64,000 nucleotides of DNA from Flavihumibacter sp. ZG627 (GCF_000814325.1 NZ_JPHF01000008.1:62001-126000), one strand, 5' to 3'. Numbered from the stretch's first letter, positions 54,399-63,172 are shown. Notes: generated by a model from the sequence alone, not told the origin. Translations and numbers: made by a program.

Positions 54399-55562
54399 TT
54401 AAATCCTGCCGGCCTCTGTACTGATGAGTTGGCCGTCATACAAACTCTGGAAACCTTCCGTGATCAGCACATCGTTCGCCTTGAGGCCGGTATGTATTTC
54501 TAACTGATCACCATAAAGCTCACCAATTGTAACCACCCGCTTTCTTGCGCGCAGTTGTCCGTTCTCATTTACTGCCACCAATACAAATTTTCCCTTTTCA
54601 TCATTCTGTAAAACATTCACGGGAATGGTCAGGGCATCTTTCACAGTATAATCTTCAATCCGCACCTTAGCGATCTGGTTTGGTCTTAAACTCTTATCTG
54701 CAGGCATTTTGGCTTCTATATAAAAGGAGCGGCTGTTGGGATCAATGAGCTTTCCGGCAACACTTACCTTACTGGTAATTGTTTTTCCTATATCCGGCAA
54801 AGTCACAATCACCGGACTTCCCACTTTAACCCGGTCGAGATAATTTTCCGGAACCTGTGCAAGAACTTTGAGGTTGTTTGAATTAACAATCCGAATGCCA
54901 TTCATGGGAGAACCGGTAAAAGTTTCACCCACCTTAATATTTACTTCATCGGCAATGCCACTAACATTTGCATAAACATTTGACATTGATAATTGCTCAT
55001 TCAGTATGGCGATCTGCCGCTCGGCCTGGTCAACATTGTTCCTTGCTGTTATTACCTGCACTTCTGTTCCAATGTTCTGGTCCCAAAGATTCTTCTGCCG
55101 CTGGTATAAATTCTTCGCGAAGCCCAGTTGTGTTTTTGCTGTTTCGATCTGCTGCCTTATAACAGCATCATCCAGTTTCAACAGAAGTTTACCTTTTGAA
55201 ACAACATCGCCTGTCTTAACATAGATCGCCTTTACCTGTCCACCCATTCCTCTGGGGGTTACAAAAGAAACATTCTCCGCATCGATCTTTCCCTGCAGGT
55301 CAATATAATGGGTGAACGGCGCGGTTGATAATGTAGTGAGAGAAACAAGTTTCGGCTTCTCCTTCACGGCGGAAGCCGGGTCGAGCGCCAGTATTTCCTT
55401 TTCCAGAACAATGATCTTCTCATCGATCTTTTTCTGCTCTCCCTTTAATTTGGTCAGTTCAGTTTTTTTCGATTCCAGTTGTTTATTGGCATTACCCGTT
55501 CCGCAGGCCATAGCCAAAAGCACTATCGCTGCAGTCAGTAATTGTTTTATTCTCGTTTGCAT
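54399..55562 (-). CDS. RND efflux periplasmic adaptor lipoprotein
   Basis: A 387-residue membrane-fusion protein that links the RND pump to the TolC-type channel. The lipobox is LLAMAC (Cys20). A short coiled coil (KQLESKKTELTKLKGEQKKIDEKIIVLEKEI, about 26-57) precedes the lipoyl-like part (GMGGQVKAIYVKTGDVVSKGKLLLKLDD), the helical hairpin (NLYQRQKNLWDQNIGTEVQVITARNNVDQAERQIAIL), the beta-barrel and the membrane-proximal domain. It lies between TolC and RND on the same strand, 26 and 73 bp from them. Confidence 0.93.
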   Translation of the reverse strand: MQTRIKQLLTAAIVLLAMACGTGNANKQLESKKTELTKLKGEQKKIDEKIIVLEKEILALDPASAVKEKPKLVSLTTLSTAPFTHYIDLQGKIDAENVSFVTPRGMGGQVKAIYVKTGDVVSKGKLLLKLDDAVIRQQIETAKTQLGFAKNLYQRQKNLWDQNIGTEVQVITARNNVDQAERQIAILNEQLSMSNVYANVSGIADEVNIKVGETFTGSPMNGIRIVNSNNLKVLAQVPENYLDRVKVGSPVIVTLPDIGKTITSKVSVAGKLIDPNSRSFYIEAKMPADKSLRPNQIAKVRIEDYTVKDALTIPVNVLQNDEKGKFVLVAVNENGQLRARKRVVTIGELYGDQLEIHTGLKANDVLITEGFQSLYDGQLISTEAGRI

Positions 55563-55588
55563 TTTTGCTATTTATAGATCAGGTTTAA

Positions 55589-57013
55589 TTAATAGATTTT
55601 TCCTACAGCCTTCAGGTAATCAACTTTTGCAATGGCTGCATCATAGAGCGCGGCGAAATAATTGGTCTGGGCCAGCCTCAGTTCTGTTTGAGCATTATTG
55701 ATCTCGGTATTAGAACCAAGTCCCTGTTCATACTTCTTTTTGGTTTGGTCGAAAACCTGTTCTGCCAGTTGCATATTATCTTTCTGTGCATCCACTGCCA
55801 GCACGGCATCACGGAAACGGTTACGCGAAGAGGCCACATCATAATCGATATTCAGTTTCAGGAGTTCCATATCATACTCCGATTTTTTTACCGCTGATTT
55901 AGCCTGGGCGATCTGTGCACTTTTGCGGAACCCATCAAATATGGGAACGTTGATCTGAAGGCCTACAAGGCTGTTGGCAAACCACATTCCTCCCGACTTA
56001 AAGAAATTGAATTCATTTCGCAAGGCCTGGGTATTAAGCTGGCTGTATAAAGCCACCGTGGGGATATAACTCAGTTTGTATCTCCTCACATTGAACTCAT
56101 TCAATTCTTTTCCGATCTCCAGCAACTGGTACTCCCGACGATCTTTATAGTCATACGCCGTATCAAGTATCTGGTTCTTGACGAGTTCTTCCGTGAGTTC
56201 TTCTGCAAGAATAATACTATCGCGAAGCGGCATACCGATCAGCATTTTGAGTCCGAGGTATCCATTTGCCAATTGTGTATTGAGCTTGAGGCTATCCGTT
56301 TTCAGGTTAGTAAGCGAAACACTCACCTTATCAACATCCAGCTTCTCCGCGAAACCATTTTTGTAAATCTCCCTTGTATCATGCAACAGCTTTTCAAAAC
56401 GCTGGATATTGGCATGATACAATTCGATCTGCTGATGTCCGATCAGTAACTGGTAATAAATTTTGTGGACATTGATGGCGATTGTTTCTTCTGTGATCTC
56501 GCTGGTTTTTCGTGCCAGCGACATGGCGGCATCACGTGCCTGAAGACCTACAAACACCTGTCCGTCAAACAATACCTGGTTCAATGCCAGGCCAAGGCTC
56601 GCATTCCATTTTGTTCCGAACTGGGCCTGTACAAATCCAAAATCCCCGGGTGATACAATGGCATTACCATCGCCATCTTTTACGCCTTCCTCTTCCAGTA
56701 CGCCATAAGTTGCTGCGGCGATGAAGTTGGGGAAGCTCTGTACTGGAACACGAGGGAAATAATTCAGCGCGGCCGATCCTGTTATCTGTGGGAGGGCGTT
56801 GGAGGTAACCTCACGGTTCACCTGCTCCTGTATCCGGATATCTTCCAACGCCTTCTTTACCTGGTTGCTGTTCTGCTTTGCATAACTGACAGCATCCTTA
56901 ATAGTGAATGAATGAACTTTTTTCTCGTCCTGGCTGTACACGGTGATCATGGAAAAGATCAGCCCGGTAATAAGCGGAAATCTCAACCATACTCTTTTCA
57001 TTTGCTTTGTCAT
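55589..57013 (-). CDS. TolC-family outer-membrane channel
   Basis: A 474-residue outer-membrane efflux protein that forms a trimeric exit duct. The signal peptide is MTKQMKRVWLRFPLITGLIF and following residues to SQ. The two OEP repeats are visible: FTIKDAVSYAKQNSNQVKKALEDIRIQEQ near the N-terminus and SAVKKSEYDMELLKLNIDYDVASSRNRFRDAVLAVDAQKDNMQLAEQVFDQTKKKYEQGLGSNTEINNAQTEL in the second half. Its ATG overlaps the TetR stop by 4 bp (ATGA), so translation is coupled. Confidence 0.94.
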   Translation of the reverse strand: MTKQMKRVWLRFPLITGLIFSMITVYSQDEKKVHSFTIKDAVSYAKQNSNQVKKALEDIRIQEQVNREVTSNALPQITGSAALNYFPRVPVQSFPNFIAAATYGVLEEEGVKDGDGNAIVSPGDFGFVQAQFGTKWNASLGLALNQVLFDGQVFVGLQARDAAMSLARKTSEITEETIAINVHKIYYQLLIGHQQIELYHANIQRFEKLLHDTREIYKNGFAEKLDVDKVSVSLTNLKTDSLKLNTQLANGYLGLKMLIGMPLRDSIILAEELTEELVKNQILDTAYDYKDRREYQLLEIGKELNEFNVRRYKLSYIPTVALYSQLNTQALRNEFNFFKSGGMWFANSLVGLQINVPIFDGFRKSAQIAQAKSAVKKSEYDMELLKLNIDYDVASSRNRFRDAVLAVDAQKDNMQLAEQVFDQTKKKYEQGLGSNTEINNAQTELRLAQTNYFAALYDAAIAKVDYLKAVGKIY

Positions 57014-57642
57014 TTTTGAGCTTGTTTACGTCTTTTTTGTTGATACTTCAGAGCCAGTTTATAACCTTTCAACGTAACGATGCCAAAGAGATAATGTTCC
57101 AGCACCTGTTGTTCCACATCTGCAAGATTCGCTTTCTGCCTGCTTAAGAAAGAGGGGTCAAATGGGAGCAACATACTTTCTACCCGATACCTTGCGATGA
57201 TATCAACATTGATCTCGGGGCGATAGAGTTCTTCGCGGATGCCCCACTCGAGATTTTTGCGGATAGTATTGTAGAGATATTCGTGCTTATGTTGTTCCAG
57301 AATGCCAAAGGCGGCGGGATGATATTTTCGAAGGTCAAAAAGCACTGCCGGGTTCATCGTCCTGAACATATGCTCCACCATATCCATGGCACGGAACATT
57401 TCATCTATTGCGTCGGATGCATTCTCCTTATCCACCTTGCACAATTCTTCCGACTCACAGGTCTTGTAACGAATCACCGCCAATACCAACTCATCCTTAT
57501 CGGCATAATACTGGTAGATGGTCTTCTTGCTCATCCCCAACGCCCCGGCAATATCATCCATGCTAACGCTCCTTATGCCATAGCGCATGAACATATCCCT
57601 GGACATTTCCAGTATCCGCTCCCTGTTATCGATTTCTGTCAT
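57010..57642 (-). CDS. TetR/AcrR-family transcriptional regulator
   Basis: A 210-residue regulator. The N-terminal helix-turn-helix is at about residues 10-50 (RILEMSRDMFMRYGIRSVSMDDIAGALGMSKKTIYQYYADKDELV); the rest is an all-helical ligand-binding domain. It heads the efflux operon: its stop overlaps the TolC start by 4 bp. A perfect 8-10-8 inverted repeat begins 18 bp before its start and is the likely operator, so the protein probably represses its own operon and is released by a pump substrate. The ligand is unknown. ATG 57642 gives the family N-terminus. Confidence 0.94.
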   Translation of the reverse strand: MTEIDNRERILEMSRDMFMRYGIRSVSMDDIAGALGMSKKTIYQYYADKDELVLAVIRYKTCESEELCKVDKENASDAIDEMFRAMDMVEHMFRTMNPAVLFDLRKYHPAAFGILEQHKHEYLYNTIRKNLEWGIREELYRPEINVDIIARYRVESMLLPFDPSFLSRQKANLADVEQQVLEHYLFGIVTLKGYKLALKYQQKRRKQAQK

Positions 57643-57659
57643 TGGGCCGTAAAACTATA

Positions 57660-57685
57660 GAAACTTTTATCGTTACCAAAGTTTC
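57660..57685. promoter_or_regulatory. Predicted TetR operator of the efflux operon
   Basis: GAAACTTT-N10-AAAGTTTC with exact 8-bp arms, centred about 30 bp before the tetR ATG. The 26-bp size, dyad symmetry and position match autoregulatory TetR/AcrR sites. It is also 150 bp from the divergent DUF502 gene. Confidence 0.7.
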
Positions 57686-57811
57686 CATCATCATTTTCTG
57701 CAATTCATAACATAAATACAATAAAGCCCCCGGTGAAGGATTTGAATAAAACCGACAAAACACCTGCCAGTTTTCCGTGAAATTATCATGTAAGCATAGC
57801 ATGGCATTTAG

Positions 57812-57819
57812 TAGGTTTG
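57812..57819 (+). promoter_or_regulatory. Bacteroidota -7 box (TAGGTTTG) for DUF502
   Basis: Exact TAnnTTTG match 16 bp before the DUF502 ATG. No TTTG is visible at -33. Confidence 0.45.
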
Positions 57820-57835
57820 CAGTTGAAACTACAGT

Positions 57836-58486
57836 ATGGACAATCAACCGGTAAGAACCGATGGCTGGAGGTGGAGGAAAATTTTCCAGTATTTCCTGCA
57901 GGGGGTATTAGTAACTGCACCTGTGGTGATAACGGGCTACCTTATCTTTTGGTTTGTTACTTCCATCGATAACCTGATCCCGATTTTTGAAGTGCGCGAC
58001 AGTGCAGGTAACATCATCACACGTAATTACGGACTCGGCTTTATTGCCATCATTATAGGCCTTATTGTTCTGGGATACCTAAGTACCAATTTCATCACCA
58101 GCCGCCTGTTCAGCCTCTTTGATCACTGGCTGGAACGCGCGCCAGGCGTTAAGTTTATCTATAGTTCAATAAAAGATTTTTTTGAAGCCTTTGCCGGTAA
58201 TAAACGCAAATTCAATAAAGCCGTGGCGGTTTCCATTTACCAGGAAGATGTTTTCCAAATCGGATTTGTAACCGATGAAGATGCCAGTGAATTCGGCTTC
58301 CAGGATTATATCACTGTTTATATTCCTCTTTCATACTCCTTTGCGGGACAAACATTTCTTGTTCCCCGCAGCAGGGTTAGGCCTTTAGAACATATAAAAG
58401 CTGCTGATGCCATGAAATATGTGGTATCGGGCGGAGTGGCTGAACCCGCACATGATACTGAAGGACCGCCCGCTAAAAAGGGCTGA
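57836..58486 (+). CDS. DUF502 membrane protein
   Basis: A 216-residue DUF502 protein. Two hydrophobic segments (FLQGVLVTAPVVITGYLIFWFV, about 17-38; LGFIAIIIGLIVLGYLSTNF, about 63-82) are followed by a cytoplasmic or periplasmic domain with the conserved VKFIYSSIKDFFEAFAGNKRKFNKAVAVSIY and IPLSYSFAGQTFLVPRSRVRPL. Function unknown. It starts a plus-strand group that continues 6 bp later with the zinc phospholipase/nuclease-like gene. Confidence 0.9.
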   Translation: MDNQPVRTDGWRWRKIFQYFLQGVLVTAPVVITGYLIFWFVTSIDNLIPIFEVRDSAGNIITRNYGLGFIAIIIGLIVLGYLSTNFITSRLFSLFDHWLERAPGVKFIYSSIKDFFEAFAGNKRKFNKAVAVSIYQEDVFQIGFVTDEDASEFGFQDYITVYIPLSYSFAGQTFLVPRSRVRPLEHIKAADAMKYVVSGGVAEPAHDTEGPPAKKG

Positions 58487-58492
58487 TGATCT

Positions 58493-59455
58493 ATGATTCG
58501 GATATTGTTACTGGTGGCTTTACTGCTTCCGGTGAAAGAGCTTTATTGCTGGGGTTTCTTCGGGCATAAGCGTATCAATGAATACGCCATCTACCTCCTG
58601 CCACCCGAAATGCTGGTTCTCTTCAAGCCCCGGCTGGAGTACCTCCGGGAGCATGCCGTTGATGCAGACAAGCGCCGTTATATCCTTAAAGCTGAAGCCC
58701 CCCGCCATTATATTGATCTTGATAAATATGGTGAATGGCCTTTCAATGAACTTCCCCGCAAGTGGGAGGAGGCTGTTGCTAAATATTCAGAGGATAGCCT
58801 GCAGGCACATGGCATTCTTCCCTGGCGGATATTGCAGCTCACGAGCTCTTTGACCAAGGCCTTCCGGAATGCTGAAACAAATAATATCCTACGCATTGCT
58901 GCCGATCTGGGTCATTATATCGGTGATGCGCATGTGCCCCTGCATACCAGTTCTAACCACAACGGGCAACATACCAACCAGCATGGCATACACGCTTTCT
59001 GGGAGAGCCGCCTGCCCGAATTGCTTGCCGATAATGAGTGGGATCTCTTTACAGGTAAAGCTATCTATATAGAGAAGCCAGCTGAGTTTATATGGCGATG
59101 TGTCCTGGAAAGTGCCGATGCTGTTGATTCTGTATTAAGGATGGAAGCTCAATTATCGGCAACAATATCTCCTGATAAAAAATATGCCTGGGAATGGCGT
59201 AACCAGCTGGTGATAAGGCAGTATTCAACTTTCTATAGTCGCCGCTATGATGCAGTGCTGCGGGGGATGGTGGAAAGAAGAATGCGGCAGGCCATTCATG
59301 CTGTTGCAAGTATATGGTATACCGCCTGGGTGAACGCCGGGCAACCAGACCTGAAAAAACTGAACAGTTTGATAACACCTGGCATGTATCCCGCTGTTGA
59401 TAGCCTCGAGCAGCAGTGGCGCCATCAACCTATCAAGGGCAAATCCTGCGACTGA
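58493..59455 (+). CDS. Exported zinc-dependent phospholipase C/S1-P1 nuclease-like protein
   Basis: A 320-residue exported protein. Signal peptide cleavage after about residue 19 would leave Trp20 as the new N-terminus (WGFFGHKRINEYAIYLLP); in the phospholipase C/P1 nuclease fold the mature N-terminal Trp is a zinc ligand. Further ligands are visible in HYIDLDKY and in LGHYIGDAHVPLHTSSNHNG...HGIHAFWE, which matches the trinuclear zinc site. It could cleave phospholipids or nucleic acids; sequence alone does not decide. It is 6 bp downstream of DUF502. The stop is followed by a hairpin before serC. Confidence 0.82.
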   Translation: MIRILLLVALLLPVKELYCWGFFGHKRINEYAIYLLPPEMLVLFKPRLEYLREHAVDADKRRYILKAEAPRHYIDLDKYGEWPFNELPRKWEEAVAKYSEDSLQAHGILPWRILQLTSSLTKAFRNAETNNILRIAADLGHYIGDAHVPLHTSSNHNGQHTNQHGIHAFWESRLPELLADNEWDLFTGKAIYIEKPAEFIWRCVLESADAVDSVLRMEAQLSATISPDKKYAWEWRNQLVIRQYSTFYSRRYDAVLRGMVERRMRQAIHAVASIWYTAWVNAGQPDLKKLNSLITPGMYPAVDSLEQQWRHQPIKGKSCD

Positions 59456-59461
59456 TCATTA

Positions 59462-59485
59462 CCCGAAATGCTTTAGAGCTTCGGG
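59462..59485 (+). terminator. Hairpin between the phospholipase-like gene and serC
   Basis: CCCGAA pairs with TTCGGG and an inner GCT pairs with AGC around a TTAG loop, with a 2-nt bulge. A T-run follows only 10 bp later, so it may be a weak terminator or a leader structure of serC. Confidence 0.35.
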
Positions 59486-59532
59486 ATATGGTATTTTTTA
59501 AGGAAATTGCGCTCTTACCAAACGCAAGCAAC

Positions 59533-60600
59533 GTGGTACATAATTTCAATGCAGGACCATCCATCCTGCCGGCAGAAGTGTTCAGGCAGGCAAGTGAAGC
59601 AATCGTTAACTATAATAATATGGGGCTCTCCATCCTGGAGATCGGTCATCGTACCGATGCATTTCAGTCGGTGATGGATGAGGCCCAGAGCCTTGTAAAA
59701 GAACTCATGGGGTTGGATAGTAATAAGGAAGTGTTGTTTCTCCATGGAGGAGCATCCACCCAGTTTTTCCAGGTTCCCATGAACCTCCTCGATGATAATG
59801 CAAAAGCAGCTTACCTCGATTGCGGGGTATGGGGCACAAAGGCAATCAAGGAAGCTAAACTATATGGAAGCGTTGAAGTAGTGGCCAGTTCGAAAGACAG
59901 GAATTATGCGTATATCCCTAAGGGTTATGCCATTCCATCAGATGCTTCCTATTTCCATTATACAACAAACAATACGGTTGAGGGTACACAGATGCATGCC
60001 ATTCCGGAAACAAGTATACCCCTTGTAGCCGACATGAGCAGTGATATCCTTAGTACAACTATGGATTTCAACCGGTTTTCTCTGATATATGCTGGTGCAC
60101 AGAAAAATATTGGCGCGGCGGGAGTTAACCTGGTGATCGTTGATAATGAGATACTCAACAAGGTTAGCAGAAAGCTCCCCACCATGATGGACTACCGCGA
60201 GCATATAAAGAATGGCTCGATGTTGAATACACCCCCTGTATTTGCTGTATATGTTTGTATGCTTACGCTGCGCTGGCTTAAAGGGCTGGGTGGGGTAAAA
60301 GCAATCCAGGAAATTAATGAACAGAAAGCAAAGTTGCTTTACGATACAGTGGAATCCATTCCGCTTTTCAATTTACCCGTGGCAACTGAAGACCGGAGTT
60401 TGATGAATGCTGTATTCACCATGCCCGATGCTGAACTGGAAAAAGCATTTCTCGCTACCTGTAAAACAAATGGAATGTATGGCGTGAAAGGACATCGCTC
60501 TGTAGGAGGTTTCCGCGTGAGCATGTACAATGCACTTCCTCTTGAAAGTGTAGTTGTACTGACCGACCTTATGAAAGATTTTGCAAACAAGAACGGATAA
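59533..60600 (+). CDS. serC: Phosphoserine aminotransferase
   Basis: A PLP enzyme that converts 3-phosphohydroxypyruvate to phosphoserine in serine synthesis and can serve vitamin B6 synthesis. HNFNAGPSILPAEV opens the family; the PLP-binding Lys is in IYAGAQKNIGAAG; LHGGASTQF and the C-terminal GHRSVGGFRVSMYNALPLESV are conserved. I choose the GTG at 59533 (355 residues, MVHNF...), which matches known SerC N-termini and length. ATG starts at 59488 and 59416 are in frame, but the latter overlaps the upstream gene and both add unrelated residues. The start is uncertain; the gene is not. DUF1015 follows. Confidence 0.93.
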   Translation: MVHNFNAGPSILPAEVFRQASEAIVNYNNMGLSILEIGHRTDAFQSVMDEAQSLVKELMGLDSNKEVLFLHGGASTQFFQVPMNLLDDNAKAAYLDCGVWGTKAIKEAKLYGSVEVVASSKDRNYAYIPKGYAIPSDASYFHYTTNNTVEGTQMHAIPETSIPLVADMSSDILSTTMDFNRFSLIYAGAQKNIGAAGVNLVIVDNEILNKVSRKLPTMMDYREHIKNGSMLNTPPVFAVYVCMLTLRWLKGLGGVKAIQEINEQKAKLLYDTVESIPLFNLPVATEDRSLMNAVFTMPDAELEKAFLATCKTNGMYGVKGHRSVGGFRVSMYNALPLESVVVLTDLMKDFANKNG

Positions 60601-60618
60601 AAATATACTGAAGATATC

Positions 60619-61848
60619 ATGGCAATAATAAAACCATTCAGGGCATTACGCCCACAACCCAACGCAGCAGCAGCTGTTGCAGCGCCACCTTATGATGTTT
60701 TGAATTCTGCCGAGGCAGCCGCGCAGGCAGCATCAAATCCCAATAGCTTTTTACATGTCACCAAATCAGAGATCGACCTTCCGGGTATCGCCGACATTCA
60801 TGTTCCTGAAGTATATGAAAAGGCCAAGACCAACCTCGAAGCATTCAGGAAAGAAGGTATTCTGCTCCGCGAAGAAAAGCCCTGTTATTATATCTATGAA
60901 CTGGTTATGCAGGGAAGGCAACAGACTGGGTTGGTAGCAGTTTCGTCCATTGATGATTATGAAAAGGATATCATCAAAAAGCATGAATACACGAGGCCAG
61001 AAAAAGAACAGGACCGCATCAACCATATCCGCACCAGCGGGGCACAAACAGGTAATGTATTCCTTGCATACCGCGATGTGGATGCACTCAATGATCTGAT
61101 TGAAAAATGGAAAACATCTGCACCCGTTTATGATTTCACTGCAGCAGATGGTATCAGTCACCGCGTGTGGATTGTAGATGATGAAAATACCGTCAGCCAC
61201 ATCAGCGATCTGTTCAATAGTAGTGTGCCATTCACCTATATAGCAGATGGCCATCACCGTGCTGCCTCTGCAGCAAAAGTGCGCCAGTCGCTGGATGCAG
61301 GCTACCACGATAATGCGAATTATTTCCTCACAACATTATTCCCGGCTGCACAGTTGCATATCATGGATTATAACCGGGTGGTAAAAGACCTGAACAATCA
61401 TTCGGAAGCTGATTTTCTCCGCGCCCTCTATGAAGATTTTGAAGTGGAAAGAATGCCCTCTGCCTTCTCTCCTACTCACCTGCATGAATTCGGCATGTAT
61501 CTTGGTGGACAATGGCATAAACTCACCGCTAAGCAAGGCAGCTATTCAGAAGATCCAATTGGTGTTCTTGATGTAACTATATTATCAGATAAGATATTGA
61601 GTAAATTACTTGATATACATGACCAGCGTACAGATAAAAGAATCGATTTTGTTGGTGGCATCAGGGGCTTGCATGAACTGGAAAAACGTGTTGATAGTGG
61701 TGAGATGAAAGTTGCTTTCAGCCTTCACCCTGTGAGCATCCAGCAGCTTTTTGATATTGCCGATAGTGGCAATATTATGCCACCGAAAAGCACCTGGTTT
61801 GAACCAAAACTCCGTGATGGTTTACTTACCCATTTAATCTACGAGTAA
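60619..61848 (+). CDS. DUF1015 family protein
   Basis: A 409-residue DUF1015 protein. It begins MAIIKPFRALRPQP and shows AAPPYDVLNSAEA, YTRPEKEQDRINHIRTSGAQTGNVFLAY, the conserved YIADGHHRAASA and the C-terminal PPKSTWFEPKLRDGLLTHLIYE. The molecular function is not established; the family is often encoded beside serC or serA, as here (18 bp after serC), which suggests a link to serine or phosphoserine metabolism (inference). The stop is directly followed by the ATG of the TPR gene. Confidence 0.92.
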   Translation: MAIIKPFRALRPQPNAAAAVAAPPYDVLNSAEAAAQAASNPNSFLHVTKSEIDLPGIADIHVPEVYEKAKTNLEAFRKEGILLREEKPCYYIYELVMQGRQQTGLVAVSSIDDYEKDIIKKHEYTRPEKEQDRINHIRTSGAQTGNVFLAYRDVDALNDLIEKWKTSAPVYDFTAADGISHRVWIVDDENTVSHISDLFNSSVPFTYIADGHHRAASAAKVRQSLDAGYHDNANYFLTTLFPAAQLHIMDYNRVVKDLNNHSEADFLRALYEDFEVERMPSAFSPTHLHEFGMYLGGQWHKLTAKQGSYSEDPIGVLDVTILSDKILSKLLDIHDQRTDKRIDFVGGIRGLHELEKRVDSGEMKVAFSLHPVSIQQLFDIADSGNIMPPKSTWFEPKLRDGLLTHLIYE

Positions 61849-62865
61849 ATGAAATTTATCCCGAAGAATATCATACTGGCCATGAGTTTTTTCCTTGCTT
61901 CAATGGTTGCGCTGGCGCAGGATGACGCTGCCAGTCTGCACCAGAAAGGGAGAACATTTATGCAGTCGGGCGACTATGCCAATGCCACCCTTGTTTTTAA
62001 GAAAGCGCTGGAACAAAATCCCGCTAACACGGAGATCCAGAATGACCTGCTTTTCAATTATTACCTCTCGGCCGATTATGGTAATGCCATGCAGTATGGC
62101 AGGCAGCTCACTGATAAGCCTGGCGCTGACCTCAGAAGTTTCCAGTTACTTGGACTCACCTACAGAGCAATTGAAGAAATTAAAGAGGCAGAGCGACTCT
62201 ATAAAAGAGGAATTGAAGCATATTCGAAAAGTGGAGTGCTCTACAATGAATATGGCGAGCTGTTGTATGGAAGAAAGAAATATGAAGAGGCGGCAGAGCA
62301 ATGGGAAAAAGGCATTGCGGTAGATCCTAATTATTCCGGCAATTATTATAATGCAGCAAAACATTATTACCGAAGCACCGATAAAACATGGGCATTATTA
62401 TATGGTGAGATCTTCCTGAACCTGGAGAGCTATAGCAGGAGAACACCCGAAATAAAACAACTGCTGCTGGATGCCTATAAGAAATATTACACCAACATGA
62501 ATGGGATGAAGGCCCCTGATAAAGCAAATGGTTTTGAGATGGCTTTCACGGGATTGCTGAATAAACATGCTGCTGTTGTTGGTTCGGGCATTACAACTCC
62601 GTCCATCACCATCATGCGTACCCGTTTTATTCTCGACTGGTTTGAAAAGGAACCGGTGAAATACCCCTACAGGTTATTTGAATATCACCGCCAGCTGCTG
62701 CAGGAAGGATTGTTTGATGCATATAACCAGTGGATCTTTGGGGCAGCGCAGAACCTGTCAGAGTTCCAGGCCTGGACTCTCGCCAACCAGAAAGCCTATG
62801 AGGCCTTCAGCAATTTCCAGAAAGGACGGGTCTTCAAACTTCCGGAAGGGCAGAATTACAGGTGA
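61849..62865 (+). CDS. Exported TPR protein
   Basis: A 338-residue protein with a signal peptide (MKFIPKNIILAMSFFLASMVALAQ) and several TPR units: SLHQKGRTFMQSGDYANATLVFKKALEQNPAN (29-60), DLRSFQLLGLTYRAIEEIKEAERLYKRGIEAYSK (about 95-128), GVLYNEYGELLYGRKKYEEAAEQWEKGIAVDPNY (about 129-162). The C-terminal half is helical without a recognised domain. Its ATG touches the DUF1015 stop, so it is translated from the same transcript. Function unknown; a periplasmic scaffold is likely from the TPRs. Confidence 0.88.
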   Translation: MKFIPKNIILAMSFFLASMVALAQDDAASLHQKGRTFMQSGDYANATLVFKKALEQNPANTEIQNDLLFNYYLSADYGNAMQYGRQLTDKPGADLRSFQLLGLTYRAIEEIKEAERLYKRGIEAYSKSGVLYNEYGELLYGRKKYEEAAEQWEKGIAVDPNYSGNYYNAAKHYYRSTDKTWALLYGEIFLNLESYSRRTPEIKQLLLDAYKKYYTNMNGMKAPDKANGFEMAFTGLLNKHAAVVGSGITTPSITIMRTRFILDWFEKEPVKYPYRLFEYHRQLLQEGLFDAYNQWIFGAAQNLSEFQAWTLANQKAYEAFSNFQKGRVFKLPEGQNYR

Positions 62866-62898
62866 TTGTCCAATTATATATGTCCATGACCATGGCCT

Positions 62899-62927
62899 GA
62901 AATAATGGTTTTTGCCCCCATTATTTC
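62899..62927 (+). terminator. Hairpin after the TPR gene
   Basis: GAAATAATGG pairs exactly with CCATTATTTC around a 9-nt loop; the tail CTTTATAT is only moderately T-rich. Probably a weak terminator of the serC-DUF1015-TPR group. Confidence 0.45.
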
Positions 62928-62935
62928 CTTTATAT

Positions 62936-62979
62936 ATGTCTTATAGTTGTCTAATCCTTGTCTAAACCTTGTCTCATAT
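62936..62979. repeat. Four tandem 11-bp repeats upstream of yceI
   Basis: Consensus TTGTCTAAnCC; the two middle units differ at one position, the outer two are more degenerate (first unit matches 7 of 11). The period is one helical turn. TGTCTAAAC recurs once more inside the palindrome at 63138-63159, linking the two elements. Confidence 0.6.
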
Positions 62980-63012
62980 TTTGCAAAAGCCGCGCGGGCA
63001 GGGAGTTTCAGA

Positions 63013-63077
63013 CTTTTTTGCAACAACAGTGCAACTATATTGGGTAAAACTCACCCCAATATTGCGTCTGCAAAAAG
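63013..63077. repeat. Nested inverted repeats upstream of yceI
   Basis: An inner pair ATATTGGGT (63037-63045) with ACCCCAATAT (63053-63062, one extra C) lies inside an outer pair CTTTTTTGCA (63013-63022) with TGCAAAAAG (63069-63077, one T fewer in the match). It could form a 65-bp cruciform or RNA structure, or two regulator sites. Confidence 0.45.
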
Positions 63078-63137
63078 GGCATTTAGCAGTAATCCCACAG
63101 TAAATACCTGCCTTCCCATCTATTTAGCATTTCTTTA

Positions 63138-63159
63138 GTTTAATGTCTAAACATTAAAC
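63138..63159. promoter_or_regulatory. Operator-like palindrome over the -33 region of yceI
   Basis: GTTTAATGT-N4-ACATTAAAC, exact 9-bp arms, ending 13 bp before the -7 box, so it covers the expected -33 position. MarR-type repressors often bind such sites near yceI-family genes; no regulator gene is in this window. Confidence 0.55.
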
Positions 63160-63172
63160 CAGAGAGAAGCCC

